Assembly (NCBI RefSeq): GCF_000375585.1
Contig: NZ_AQWP01000011.1
Coordinates: 124,001-188,000 of the forward strand
Source: Sinorhizobium meliloti 4H41
Lineage (GTDB): Bacteria > Pseudomonadota > Alphaproteobacteria > Rhizobiales > Rhizobiaceae
Reading direction: 5' to 3'
Length of the DNA stretch: 64,000 bases
Part shown: positions 17,086 through 24,943 of the stretch, piece after piece
How the letters are laid out: every line of letters starts with the position of its first letter
Numbering within the stretch: the first letter of the stretch is position 1
Made by a program: the position numbers and the translations under genes
The notes under the pieces: model-generated
Told to the model about the DNA's origin: nothing
Databases searched by the model: none
What the model saw: only the letters and a program-made list of their open reading frames with translations

Positions 17086-18201
17086 ATGACTGACATTTTG
17101 AACCGCCGCAACTTTCTGGCCAAGGGCGCGCTCGGCGGCGCGGCAGCGGTCGCCGGGGCGTCGCTCGCGGCACCTGCAATCGCCCAGGAACTCCCGACCC
17201 TCAAATGGCGCCTGACGTCCGGCTTCCCGAACAATCTTGACACCATCTATGGCGGCGCCGTCGTCATGGCGGAAGCGCTGTCGAAGATGACCGACGGCAA
17301 GTTCCAGATCCAGGTCTTCCAGGCCGGCGAACTGGTGCCGGGGCCCCAGGCGATCGACGCGGTGCAGAGCAACACCGTGGAAATCGCCCATACCTGCGGC
17401 TACTACTTCACCGGAAAAAACCCGACCTTCGCGATCGGCTCGACCATTCCCTTCGGCCTCAACGCCCGCCAGCAGAATGCCTGGCTCTACCACGGCGGCG
17501 GCAACGAGCTTTACGACGAGTTCCTGAAGGAATACGGCATCGTAGGAAAGCCTGGCGGAGGCACCGGTGCCCAGATGGGCGGCTGGTTCCGCAATGAGAT
17601 CAAGACGCTGGACGACCTCAAGGGCATCAAGATGCGCATTGCAGGCGTTGCCGGCGAGGTCATGTCGCGCCTTGGGGTCGTGCCGCAGCAGCTTCCGGGC
17701 GGCGACATCTATCCGGCGCTGGAACGCGGCACGATCGATGCCGCCGAATGGGTCGGCCCCTACGACGACGAGCGCCTCGGCTTCTACCAGATTGCTCCAT
17801 ACTACTACTACCCGGCCTACTGGGAGGGCGGGCTGACCATCCACTTCTTCATCAACAAGGCGCAGTACGAAATGCTGCCCCCGGCCTACAAGGTCGCGCT
17901 CGACACGGCCTGCAAGGCTGCCAACATCAACATGCAGGCGCTCTACGACGTGAAGAACACGACGGCGATCCGCTCGCTGGTCGGAAAGGGCGTCAACCTT
18001 CGCCCGATGCCGCGCGACGTGATGGACGCCGCCTATAAGGCGACCTTCGAGCTCTATGCCGAATACAGCGACAAGCACCCTGCTTGGGCGAAGATCTATC
18101 CGGCCTGGAAGAAGTTCCGCGACGAGTCTTTCGAGTGGTCCCGCGTCGCCGAATACAGCTACGACAGTTACGTGTATGCTGCCCAAGCGGCTGGAAAGTA
18201 A
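17086..18201 (+). CDS. dctP: TRAP substrate-binding protein, TakP-like
   Basis: A 371-residue periplasmic solute receptor. The N-terminus carries a twin-arginine-type signal (LNRRNFLAKGALGGAAAV, then AAPAIAQ). The GWFRNEIKTLDDLKGIKMRI segment and EWVGPYDDERLGFY are characteristic of the TakP branch, whose Rhodobacter member binds 2-oxo acids such as pyruvate. The transported compound is therefore probably a 2-oxo monocarboxylate (inference). GAGGAGG precedes the ATG. It is the last gene of the dctQMP operon; a long inverted repeat follows. Confidence 0.92.
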   Translation: MTDILNRRNFLAKGALGGAAAVAGASLAAPAIAQELPTLKWRLTSGFPNNLDTIYGGAVVMAEALSKMTDGKFQIQVFQAGELVPGPQAIDAVQSNTVEIAHTCGYYFTGKNPTFAIGSTIPFGLNARQQNAWLYHGGGNELYDEFLKEYGIVGKPGGGTGAQMGGWFRNEIKTLDDLKGIKMRIAGVAGEVMSRLGVVPQQLPGGDIYPALERGTIDAAEWVGPYDDERLGFYQIAPYYYYPAYWEGGLTIHFFINKAQYEMLPPAYKVALDTACKAANINMQALYDVKNTTAIRSLVGKGVNLRPMPRDVMDAAYKATFELYAEYSDKHPAWAKIYPAWKKFRDESFEWSRVAEYSYDSYVYAAQAAGK

Positions 18202-18212
18202 CGCGGGATCGT

Positions 18213-18242
18213 CCTGTGTGGCGCAGCGTTGCGCCACACAGG
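18213..18242 (+). terminator. Strong hairpin after the TRAP operon
   Basis: A perfect 13-base stem, CCTGTGTGGCGCA (18213-18225) and TGCGCCACACAGG (18230-18242), with a GCGT loop starts 11 bases after the dctP stop. The T-run is weak (ATAGACAGATTT), but position and strength fit a transcript end. Confidence 0.65.
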
Positions 18243-18520
18243 ATAGACAGATTTCCTCGCATGTCAGAGGGTGGCGGACACCCTGAAGCTTCTCTCTACA
18301 AGCACTATCAAGGGCGAATCAAACTCCGGCCATGGTTTGAGCCCATGAACAGCTGGCACCACGCTCGGCATGCCATCAGCCGCAGCGACGGCAAGCATTC
18401 CAGTCGATACATTACGCGATCCCTTCAACCAGAACGAGAACGCGCCAGGGTTCTTCATCGGAAACGCCATAGCAACAACGCCCGTTCCCTGCCAATCAAG
18501 GGTAGCGGGAGACGAAAGCA
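18243..18520. other. Convergent intergenic region, no supported gene
   Basis: An 86-residue minus-strand ORF (18264-18524) is open but has no recognisable motif. The region also holds one copy of the dispersed motif. Confidence 0.35.
18398..18425 (+). repeat. Dispersed motif, copy 2
   Basis: TTCC followed by TCGATACATTACGCGATCCC lies about 200 bases after dctP, between convergent genes. It is closest to copy 4 at 44999. Confidence 0.5.
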
Positions 18521-18898
18521 TCATACAGCAGCGCTGAAGATCAGGGCCGCGTAGGTAAGCTGGTGCAACAGTTGATCGGCTCCGTGCACGGCCCAGTAGG
18601 CCCGGGTCGTAGCATCCGCGCGGCTATGTTGTGACAGCAATGCCTTGCCATAGTCGATGAGATAGTGAGCGAGGAACTCGGCGAGCACGAGAATGGTGAC
18701 ACGCATCAATCCGACTCCGGCCGACATCAGCCCCGGCGCAGTTCCAAGCGCGTGCCCGCCCGCGTGCACGTAACCGCCGATCATGCGGAAATCGCCCTTG
18801 CCGCGCAGGATCCAGGCTGGCTGCAGCACATAGTCAACGACAAAGTGCTTGAGTTGCAGGCAAGCAAGCATCGCCACCATGGTAATTGCCACTTCCAT
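18521..18898 (-). CDS. DUF3307 membrane protein
   Basis: A 125-residue protein with three to four hydrophobic segments and the DUF3307 pattern LQLKHFVVDYVLQPAWILRG, HAGGHALGT and LAEFLAHYLIDYGKALLSQH. Conserved His and Asp residues in or near membrane segments suggest a metal or small-molecule site, but no activity is known. The start is ATG 18898, preceded by GGGAGGAGGC; the longer frame to 18979 lies inside the cyclase gene. It overlaps the 3' end of the cyclase gene by 65 bases and closes the bufferin operon. Confidence 0.75.
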   Translation of the reverse strand: MEVAITMVAMLACLQLKHFVVDYVLQPAWILRGKGDFRMIGGYVHAGGHALGTAPGLMSAGVGLMRVTILVLAEFLAHYLIDYGKALLSQHSRADATTRAYWAVHGADQLLHQLTYAALIFSAAV

Positions 18899-20756
18899 CG
18901 CCTCCTCCCGCGGACCGAACTTTTGGCTGGTCAATCGTGTGTACGCCAACGGGCCTGGCCTTGCCGCGGACGGTGGCAAGCCCGAGCGGTCTCGTTATCG
19001 GCTCTGCCCCGAGCTCGCGCATGGTCGCGTCGCTGAGCACGATTTCGACGCCGCCCTCCTTAGCCACATTCACCAGTCGACTCGCGAGATTGACCGTGTC
19101 GCCGATGGCGGTGTAGCTCAGTCGCTCGGCGGAACCGATATTACCCACCAGCGCCGTGCCGCTGTTGATGCCTATGCGTACGCGGATCACATTCTCGCCA
19201 GCCGTGATTGGCGGGTCTTCATGCATTGCCGCCCGGATCGCGACAGCCGCGCGGCAGGCGCGGGCGGCATGATCGGCCTGCTTGCGCGGCACGTTCCAGA
19301 TCGCCATAACGGCATCCCCGATGAATTTGTCGACGGTACCGCCCTCCGCATGGACAGCGGCGACCGCAATAGTCAAGAAGCGCGTCAGATGAGGCTCGAC
19401 GCCGGGTCCGAGCCTCTCCGTCAGCTCGGTAAAGCCGGGCAGGTCGGCGAACAGCACGGTGACTTCACAGAGCTCGCCACCGGGTTTCGGCTCGACGCCG
19501 CCTTCGACCAGAGGTCGCACCACGTCGAGCGGCATGTAGCGGGCGAAGGCCGAAAGCCCGCCCGCCATCCGCTTCAACGCCTGTGACAAGTCATTGAGCT
19601 CGGCTAGGAAGGTCGGGTGGTGACGGATGCTTTCCAGTGAGAAGCGCTCGACCGCACGCAATTGCTCCGCCACCCGGGCGAGCGGACGGGCGAAGAGGAA
19701 ATTTGCAAAGCCGACCGCAGTCGCTGCGGCAAGTGCGGCCATAGCGAGCACAACCAAGGCTATGCGCCGGATATTCTCGTCGATACCGCTTGCGAAGGTT
19801 GAGCGGGGGGTCGCGATAACAAGGCGCCAGTTCTCGAACGGCAGGCGCGACGACGACACGAAGACGGGCCCGAGCAAAGCGTTTGACACGACGGTTCGGA
19901 AGGCGTCGACCTGGTTGGCCGCGACAGCCTCGGCGGCGGCCGCGGCTATGGCATCGGAGGCCGGAAAGTCGGAAAAATGCGCTGCCATAACGCCCTCTAA
20001 TGGTTGCGAAGTCGCAAGAACCCGGCCGCCGCTGTCCAGAACGAAGGCTTTGCCGAGCGCTGGTAGTTCAAGCGCCTGCAACGCTTCGGAGAGGCGCCGG
20101 AGGCTCACGGCCGCCATCACCACGCCGGTAAACTTCCCAAAGGTCACGACGCGCTTCGACAGCACCATGGCGGGCTCGAAACCATTCGGCAGCACATTGG
20201 TGACCGTCCAGACGGGCTCTCCGTTTTCCTTGCCCAATCGATACCAGGGGGCGCCGAGTGCCACATAGGCGCTCTCCGCCCTGATGCGCTCCTCGAAAAA
20301 AATGTCGCCCGGGATCGGTCGGTAGAGATCGCGCCGTAGCGGACGGAGCTCGCCGGCTTCCGCAGCGCCGATTTCGACCATCTCGATCCGGCCATCGGCG
20401 GTCGCATGCGAACCGAAGAAGCGCCCGTCCGGAAAGCCGAAGCCGATCCAGGCGATCGCCGGCTGCTCGCGCAGCAGCGACAGGAACAGGAACTCGCGCT
20501 TGACCTCGTCATTGGCGCTGATCGCCCCTTGGAAGAAGATCGAGCGAATAACTTCGGCGGTGCTCGTCACGAGCGACAACGTCCGGGAAAGATCGTTCCT
20601 GACGGATGCCGCCGTCTGGGCATCGAGACTCGCGACGATCGCCTCGATGTTCTCGCCGGCTGCACGCTGCCAGATGAGATGGATCAGCGCCGCGGTGGAG
20701 AGCACCGCGAGCAGGAGGATGACGATAATGACCTGGGCAAGCTTCGGGCGATACAT
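18834..20756 (-). CDS. Membrane-bound class III adenylate/guanylate cyclase
   Basis: A 640-residue receptor-type cyclase. An N-terminal membrane anchor (VIIVILLLAVLSTAALIHLI) is followed by a large periplasmic dCache-like sensor, a second membrane span (IALVVLAMAALAAATAVGF), a HAMP-like linker and a C-terminal catalytic domain. The catalytic domain shows VTVLFADLPGFTELTE (metal Asp), VDKFIGDAVMAIW (substrate Lys, second metal Asp), VRIGINSGTALVGNIGS and AIGDTVNLASRL. The metal- and base-recognition residues look intact, so it should make cAMP (or cGMP). ATG 20756 is 2 bases after the NADH dehydrogenase stop; it overlaps the DUF3307 gene. Its place inside a bufferin operon is unusual. Confidence 0.9.
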   Translation of the reverse strand: MYRPKLAQVIIVILLLAVLSTAALIHLIWQRAAGENIEAIVASLDAQTAASVRNDLSRTLSLVTSTAEVIRSIFFQGAISANDEVKREFLFLSLLREQPAIAWIGFGFPDGRFFGSHATADGRIEMVEIGAAEAGELRPLRRDLYRPIPGDIFFEERIRAESAYVALGAPWYRLGKENGEPVWTVTNVLPNGFEPAMVLSKRVVTFGKFTGVVMAAVSLRRLSEALQALELPALGKAFVLDSGGRVLATSQPLEGVMAAHFSDFPASDAIAAAAAEAVAANQVDAFRTVVSNALLGPVFVSSSRLPFENWRLVIATPRSTFASGIDENIRRIALVVLAMAALAAATAVGFANFLFARPLARVAEQLRAVERFSLESIRHHPTFLAELNDLSQALKRMAGGLSAFARYMPLDVVRPLVEGGVEPKPGGELCEVTVLFADLPGFTELTERLGPGVEPHLTRFLTIAVAAVHAEGGTVDKFIGDAVMAIWNVPRKQADHAARACRAAVAIRAAMHEDPPITAGENVIRVRIGINSGTALVGNIGSAERLSYTAIGDTVNLASRLVNVAKEGGVEIVLSDATMRELGAEPITRPLGLATVRGKARPVGVHTIDQPKVRSAGGGDGSGNYHGGDACLPATQALCR

Positions 20757-20758
20757 CG

Positions 20759-22078
20759 CTAGGTCTCGTGTTGGCCGGTAATCAGCCGCGCGGCGCGATC
20801 GTTGCGGACATAGGCGACTGCCCAGTCGAGAAAGACGACGAGACGATTGCGGAAGCCGACGAGGAACCAGAGATGGGCGAAGTTCCAGGCGAGCCATGCG
20901 GGATAGCCGGAGAGCTTGGCTTTGCCAAAGTCCGCAACCGCCGCTTTGCGGCCGATGGTCGCGAGATTGCCGTAGTCACGATAACGGAAGGGCGCAGATC
21001 GCCGTCCCGCCATGTCGCCGAGGATGGCGTCGGCCGCGTAACGCCCCATCTGCTTGGCTGCCGGCGCCACGCCCGGTACAGGGCGCCCGGCCGCATCAAT
21101 CACCGAGGCCGTGTCACCGATGACGAATATTTCGTCATGCCCCGGTGGATTAAGGCGTTCGTCGACGATGACCCGTCCGGCGCAGTCGGCCGCCGCACCG
21201 ATCCACTTAGCGGCACGCGAAGCCATGACGCCTGCGGCCCAGAGAATGCAGGCGGAACCGATCTCAGTTCCATTGGCCAGCCGTACACCGCTCTCGTCAC
21301 AGCCGGCAACGGCATTGCCGAGCACGATCTCGACACCAAGCCTTTCGAGTTGTCTCTGGGCCTTTCGCGAAAGGCAGGGCGGCATCGCCGACAGTATCCG
21401 CTCACCCGCCTCGATGAGCACGACCCGGGCGGAGGATGAATCGATGCGCCGGAAATCGTGAACGATCGTCCTTCGGGAGAGCTCGGCGATCGCGCCGGCG
21501 AGCTCGACGCCTGTCGGCCCGCCGCCAACGACGGCAAAGGTCAATAGCGTCCGGCGAAAATGTGGGTCATCGGTCACCTCCGCCTGTTCGAAGGCGGAGA
21601 GGATGCGCGCGCGGATTGCCGTCGCATCCGTGATTGTCTTCAGGCCAGGGGCGTGGTCCGCCCAGGTGTCATTACCGAAATAAGTGTGGCAGGCCCCGGT
21701 CGCGACGATCAGATGATCATACGGGATGCGCCGGTTGCCCGTCACGACGTATCGGGCGGTAGTATCGACCGCCTCGACCTTGTCCATCAGGACCGTGGCA
21801 TTCGACTGCCGCGAAAGGATACGGCGGATCGGCATGGCGATCTGCGCCGGCGAGAGCCCCGCGGTCGCAACCTGGTATAGTAGGGGCTGGAACAGGTGAT
21901 AGTTTCGCCGGTCGATCAAGGTGACTTCGACCGGCGCGCGGCGAAGCGCTATCGCCGCGTTCAGGCCGCCGAAGCCCGCACCGAGAATGACCACGCGCGG
22001 CCGGTGCTTTGTCTGGTCCGTGCCTGTCGCAATTTCGCCGGGCGCGGAGCCGCACTGAACAGGCGCTACTGACATCAC
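20759..22078 (-). CDS. ndh: Type II NADH dehydrogenase (NDH-2)
   Basis: A 439-residue FAD enzyme that passes electrons from NADH to quinone without pumping protons. The FAD-binding motif is VVILGAGFGGLNAAIAL, followed by RRNYHLFQPLLYQVATAGLS, the NAD site FAVVGGGPTGVELAGAI and IFVIGDTASV. The C-terminal amphipathic/hydrophobic part (WLAWNFAHLWFLVGFRNRLV) is the membrane anchor typical of NDH-2. The start codon abuts the DoxX stop with no gap, and the cyclase follows by 2 bases, so it is translated from the same message as the buf genes. Confidence 0.9.
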   Translation of the reverse strand: MMSVAPVQCGSAPGEIATGTDQTKHRPRVVILGAGFGGLNAAIALRRAPVEVTLIDRRNYHLFQPLLYQVATAGLSPAQIAMPIRRILSRQSNATVLMDKVEAVDTTARYVVTGNRRIPYDHLIVATGACHTYFGNDTWADHAPGLKTITDATAIRARILSAFEQAEVTDDPHFRRTLLTFAVVGGGPTGVELAGAIAELSRRTIVHDFRRIDSSSARVVLIEAGERILSAMPPCLSRKAQRQLERLGVEIVLGNAVAGCDESGVRLANGTEIGSACILWAAGVMASRAAKWIGAAADCAGRVIVDERLNPPGHDEIFVIGDTASVIDAAGRPVPGVAPAAKQMGRYAADAILGDMAGRRSAPFRYRDYGNLATIGRKAAVADFGKAKLSGYPAWLAWNFAHLWFLVGFRNRLVVFLDWAVAYVRNDRAARLITGQHET

Positions 22079-22552
22079 TCAGCCTCCGGCACCTATGCGT
22101 CGGGAGACCAGATGATCGACGGAAAACACGCCGGCGCCCCGCGAGAGGATGAGCAAGAGCAGGCTAGTCCACATCAGATGCTCGACCCAATGATCAGGGT
22201 AGACGAAGATCTGTATGATGGAGACGACCGCGAGCAGCATCAGCGATGCGAGCCGCGCGAGCAGTCCCAATCCGAGCATCGCGGCGCCACTGAGTTCCGC
22301 CACCGTCGCCATGACAGCGGCCAGCCCGGGATCGAGCAACGGCACGCGATATTCGAAGGCGAACAGCTGAAGCGTCACCGGCCACGAGGCAAGCTTCGTC
22401 TGGGCCGACTGCCAGAATACCTCTGCGACAGCCACGCGCGATGCCAGTTGCACGATCGATAGCGGCAGGGCAGTCGTCCAACCCACGACAGAGTCGTGAA
22501 GCCTGTATATCGCTCTGGAAAAACCGATCGGTGTTGCGTGCTTTATGGTCAT
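22079..22552 (-). CDS. bufD: DoxX-family membrane protein of the bufferin operon
   Basis: A 157-residue DoxX-type protein with four membrane segments; RVAVAEVFWQSAQTKLASWP and AELSGAAMLGLGLLARLASL are the family signature. ATG 22552 overlaps the bufC stop as ATGA; the longer frame to 22852 lies inside bufC and is spurious. DoxX proteins are common members of bufferin operons, thought to help with membrane steps or redox balance. The symbol bufD follows its position in described operons and is tentative. Confidence 0.82.
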   Translation of the reverse strand: MTIKHATPIGFSRAIYRLHDSVVGWTTALPLSIVQLASRVAVAEVFWQSAQTKLASWPVTLQLFAFEYRVPLLDPGLAAVMATVAELSGAAMLGLGLLARLASLMLLAVVSIIQIFVYPDHWVEHLMWTSLLLLILSRGAGVFSVDHLVSRRIGAGG

Positions 22553-23349
22553 GACACTCTCTCCTGCTGGTTGGAAGGCGCCTTCGCGCGATGGATTCCG
22601 ACGACGAGCTCGCTGACGAAAAGCCCCGTCAGCGCTCGTGGGATATCGAACTCGGGAGAGTGGCAGCAGGCGCGGGCAACCGCAGCCTCGAGCCCCCTGC
22701 CCCGCCTCAACACGTGCCAAAACGCAAACTCCGCTGGGTCGAGGCGCAGGAAGCGGACGGTGTCGCCATGTCTCCAGAGCGCGATGCGCTCCGGTTCGCG
22801 GCGGAGGTCCGCCAGTCCGTCCAGTTCGCCACCATGCTGATGCGCCGCCCATATGCTGAGGGCGGGCCAGCGGCAGATAAGAAGTCGCAGCGATGGCTGC
22901 AGGAAGAGCGCGAAAGATCCGCTCGAAAGCCCCTCATAGAGCTCGATGAGTGTGCTTGGCCGCTCCAACGGCGCGTCGAGCGCCTCGGCAATCTTCCACT
23001 CCAGGCGCGCGACCTCGGAGACGAAGGGCATATGGGCGGTTCCCTCGAAGTTCGCGAGAAATGGCGCAAATCCTGCACCGTACCGCGAAAGGCGCGGCTC
23101 TTGTGGCGGGCTGCTCCGGATGAAGCGGCCCGCGACATGACTGAAATAGCGTTCATCGAGGAGCCGCACTGTCACGGGGAAGACGGCCTTCAAGGTCGTC
23201 GTGAGCGAGACCAGTGTATTGTTGCGGTAGATGCTTAATCGCCTTGCGGGATCGAAACAGCCCTCTGCCAGGAGTGGCAGGATATCTGCCGGTCCGGTCG
23301 TCAGAACTGCACGCGCGACAACACTCTGGAGGGTCTCAATGGACGACAT
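22549..23349 (-). CDS. bufC: DUF2063 protein, bufferin maturation partner (BufC)
   Basis: A 266-residue protein of the DUF2063 (HvfC/BufC) family. The N-terminal helical domain reads FDPARRLSIYRNNTLVSLTT then LKAVFPVTVRLLDERYFSHV. These proteins bind the DUF692 enzyme and help present the Cys-containing precursor. It starts at ATG 23349, overlapping the 3' end of bufB by 14 bases, and its stop overlaps the DoxX start. The tight overlaps indicate co-translation. Confidence 0.88.
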   Translation of the reverse strand: MSSIETLQSVVARAVLTTGPADILPLLAEGCFDPARRLSIYRNNTLVSLTTTLKAVFPVTVRLLDERYFSHVAGRFIRSSPPQEPRLSRYGAGFAPFLANFEGTAHMPFVSEVARLEWKIAEALDAPLERPSTLIELYEGLSSGSFALFLQPSLRLLICRWPALSIWAAHQHGGELDGLADLRREPERIALWRHGDTVRFLRLDPAEFAFWHVLRRGRGLEAAVARACCHSPEFDIPRALTGLFVSELVVGIHRAKAPSNQQERVS

Positions 23350-24367
23350 GGCCGTCCCTCCTGCAATGATCCGATGTGCACTTGCCGCAAGCGGCTTTGA
23401 CTGCCGCTGTTGCGGCAAGCGCCGGGAAAAGTATCCCCGTTGTGCCTTTGCGGCTGGGCAACCTCATGGTCTCGAAACGGCCATCTGGTGCAGTGACCGG
23501 CGGTTCCTCGAGGCGTTCGTCGAAGGCGATCCGGCGGGCGAGCATGTCGGCCCACATCGCTTCGCCCAGTAGAACTTCGAGCGGCGGCACATCCGTGTCC
23601 CATTCGATCAGTGTCGGTCGCGGGCCGATCCTGCGCAGCGCGTGAGCATAGAGCGACCATACCGCCGGCGGTACACGCGACCCGTGGTCGTCAATGAGAA
23701 TGACGTCGCCGTCGACTTCGTTGACCGCATGACCGGCAAGGTGGATTTCACCGATCGCATCGGCCGGCAGGGCGTCGATGAAAGCCAGCGCATCGAAATC
23801 GAGGTTGCTTGCGGAGACATGGACGTTGTTGACGTCCAGCAGCAAGCCGCAACCGGTCCGATGTACGAGCTCGCTCAGGAATTCCGCCTCGGTCATGCTC
23901 GATTGAGCGAAGGCGAGATATGCGGAGAGGTTTTCGATGAACACCTGTCGCTTGAGCGTATCCTGCAGCCGGCCGACGTTCGCGGAAACGATGGCGAGTG
24001 CCTCGTCGTCGTAACGGAGCGGCAGAAGGTCGTTGAGATAGGTGCCGTCGGCGACGCTCCACGCAAGGTGTTCGGAGACGATCGCTGGTTGGAAGCGTTG
24101 GCAGACGAGACGAAGCCGCTCCAGATGCGCTCGGTCGAGACCCGAGGCGCTGCCGAGCGACAGTCCTACCCCGTGCAGCGAAAGCGGATAGACTTCCCGC
24201 AGCTTCTCGAGCGCATCCACGGCCGCTGATTGGCCCATGTAGTTTTCGGCATGAACTTCCAGCCAGCCCGCGGCAGGCCTGCGGGAAAGCATCTCGGCAA
24301 TGTGTGTGGAACGGAGGCCGATGCCCGCAGCGCACGGCATCGGGTGGGTTGGAAACGTCTTGGGCAT
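23336..24367 (-). CDS. bufB: DUF692 multinuclear non-heme iron oxidase (BufB)
   Basis: A 343-residue MNIO enzyme of the DUF692 family, the group that oxidises Cys residues of RiPP precursors (MbnB, BufB). Conserved metal-ligand segments are visible: LEVHAENYMG, LSLHGVGLSLGS, AIVSEHLAWS, VFIENLSAY, GLLLDVNNVHVSASN, IGEIHLAGHAVNE and TLIEWDTDVP. ATG 24367 (MPKTFPTHPM) lies 37 bases after the bufA1 stop. A C-terminal extension beyond the catalytic barrel ends with CGKCTSDHC and His/Arg residues, which could bind metal. It acts in the cytoplasm on BufA1 before export (family knowledge). Confidence 0.92.
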   Translation of the reverse strand: MPKTFPTHPMPCAAGIGLRSTHIAEMLSRRPAAGWLEVHAENYMGQSAAVDALEKLREVYPLSLHGVGLSLGSASGLDRAHLERLRLVCQRFQPAIVSEHLAWSVADGTYLNDLLPLRYDDEALAIVSANVGRLQDTLKRQVFIENLSAYLAFAQSSMTEAEFLSELVHRTGCGLLLDVNNVHVSASNLDFDALAFIDALPADAIGEIHLAGHAVNEVDGDVILIDDHGSRVPPAVWSLYAHALRRIGPRPTLIEWDTDVPPLEVLLGEAMWADMLARRIAFDERLEEPPVTAPDGRFETMRLPSRKGTTGILFPALAATAAVKAACGKCTSDHCRRDGHVVH

Positions 24368-24404
24368 CGGTCTACTCCCATTTTTGCTTGTTGCCGCGAG
24401 GCCG

Positions 24405-24674
24405 TCAGGCCTTGGGCTCGTTGCTGCCGCCGGCGATCTTTCCGCAGCTGCCGGCAGGCACGTAGATCCAGGCGTCGGCCTGGTCGTCCATCGTCGAGGT
24501 GCCCGCGCAGGAATGAGTGGCTGTCTGGCAGTCGTTCTGACCGGCTTTGACGATGCCGTAGCATTTCTCGAACGAGAACTCGGGCTGGACAGCCGGTCCT
24601 GCCGATGCAGTCGACGCCGAGACGGAGGCGATCGCCGCAAGCGCGGAACTGATAAGCGTACGAGTGTTGATCAT
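24405..24674 (-). CDS. bufA1: Bufferin precursor BufA1 (DUF2282)
   Basis: An 89-residue exported peptide of the DUF2282 family. A signal peptide (ALAAIASVSASTASA, likely cleaved after residue 25) precedes a mature part with four Cys at 38, 49, 56 and 77 (EKCYGI, NDCQTA, HSCAGT, AGSCGKI). In known bufferins the MNIO enzyme modifies Cys to thiooxazoles and the mature peptide sequesters copper in the periplasm. ATG 24674 is preceded by GGAGAT; the longer frame to 24773 is promoter sequence. It heads the operon. No sigma/anti-sigma pair of the Caulobacter type lies nearby. Confidence 0.92.
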   Translation of the reverse strand: MINTRTLISSALAAIASVSASTASAGPAVQPEFSFEKCYGIVKAGQNDCQTATHSCAGTSTMDDQADAWIYVPAGSCGKIAGGSNEPKA

Positions 24675-24779
24675 TGAACATCTCCTGGATCTGACGTTGT
24701 TCAGACCGGACATCGGCCTGATGCAGGAAAGCTTCGCAGAACACTCGCGCTCGCTGAAATGCTGTTCAGGCATCGTTTC

Positions 24780-24796
24780 GATAGGGCCGACCTATC
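24780..24796. promoter_or_regulatory. Inverted repeat upstream of bufA1
   Basis: GATAGG (24780-24785), spacer GCCGA and CCTATC (24791-24796) form a perfect 6-base inverted repeat about 105 bases upstream of the bufA1 start, just after the patatin terminator. It is a candidate operator for the bufferin operon; no cognate regulator is identified. Confidence 0.4.
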
Positions 24797-24826
24797 CGTC
24801 CGCGCGGGGCGCCTGAGAACGAAAAA

Positions 24827-24855
24827 GCCCCCCGGATCGTCTCGGATCGGGGGGC
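24827..24855 (-). terminator. Rho-independent terminator of the bdhA-patatin operon
   Basis: On the minus strand a GCCCCCC / GGGGGGC stem (24855-24849 with 24833-24827) with inner GATC repeats is followed by TTTTT. It lies about 90 bases after the patatin stop and separates that operon from the bufferin operon. Confidence 0.8.
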
Positions 24856-24943
24856 AGGACTGCCATCGGAAGGGAGATGGCAACGAGGGCTCGCGCGCAC
24901 TCCGCGGCGACGCCCCTTGATTGGTCGGGAAGCGCTGAACCGT

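Noticed and set aside
16819..18237. 472-residue minus-strand ORF across dctP
   Set aside because: Antisense shadow; the plus-strand TRAP genes are unambiguous.
18264..18524. 86-residue minus-strand ORF
   Set aside because: No motif, no clear ribosome site; could be a fragment but nothing supports it.
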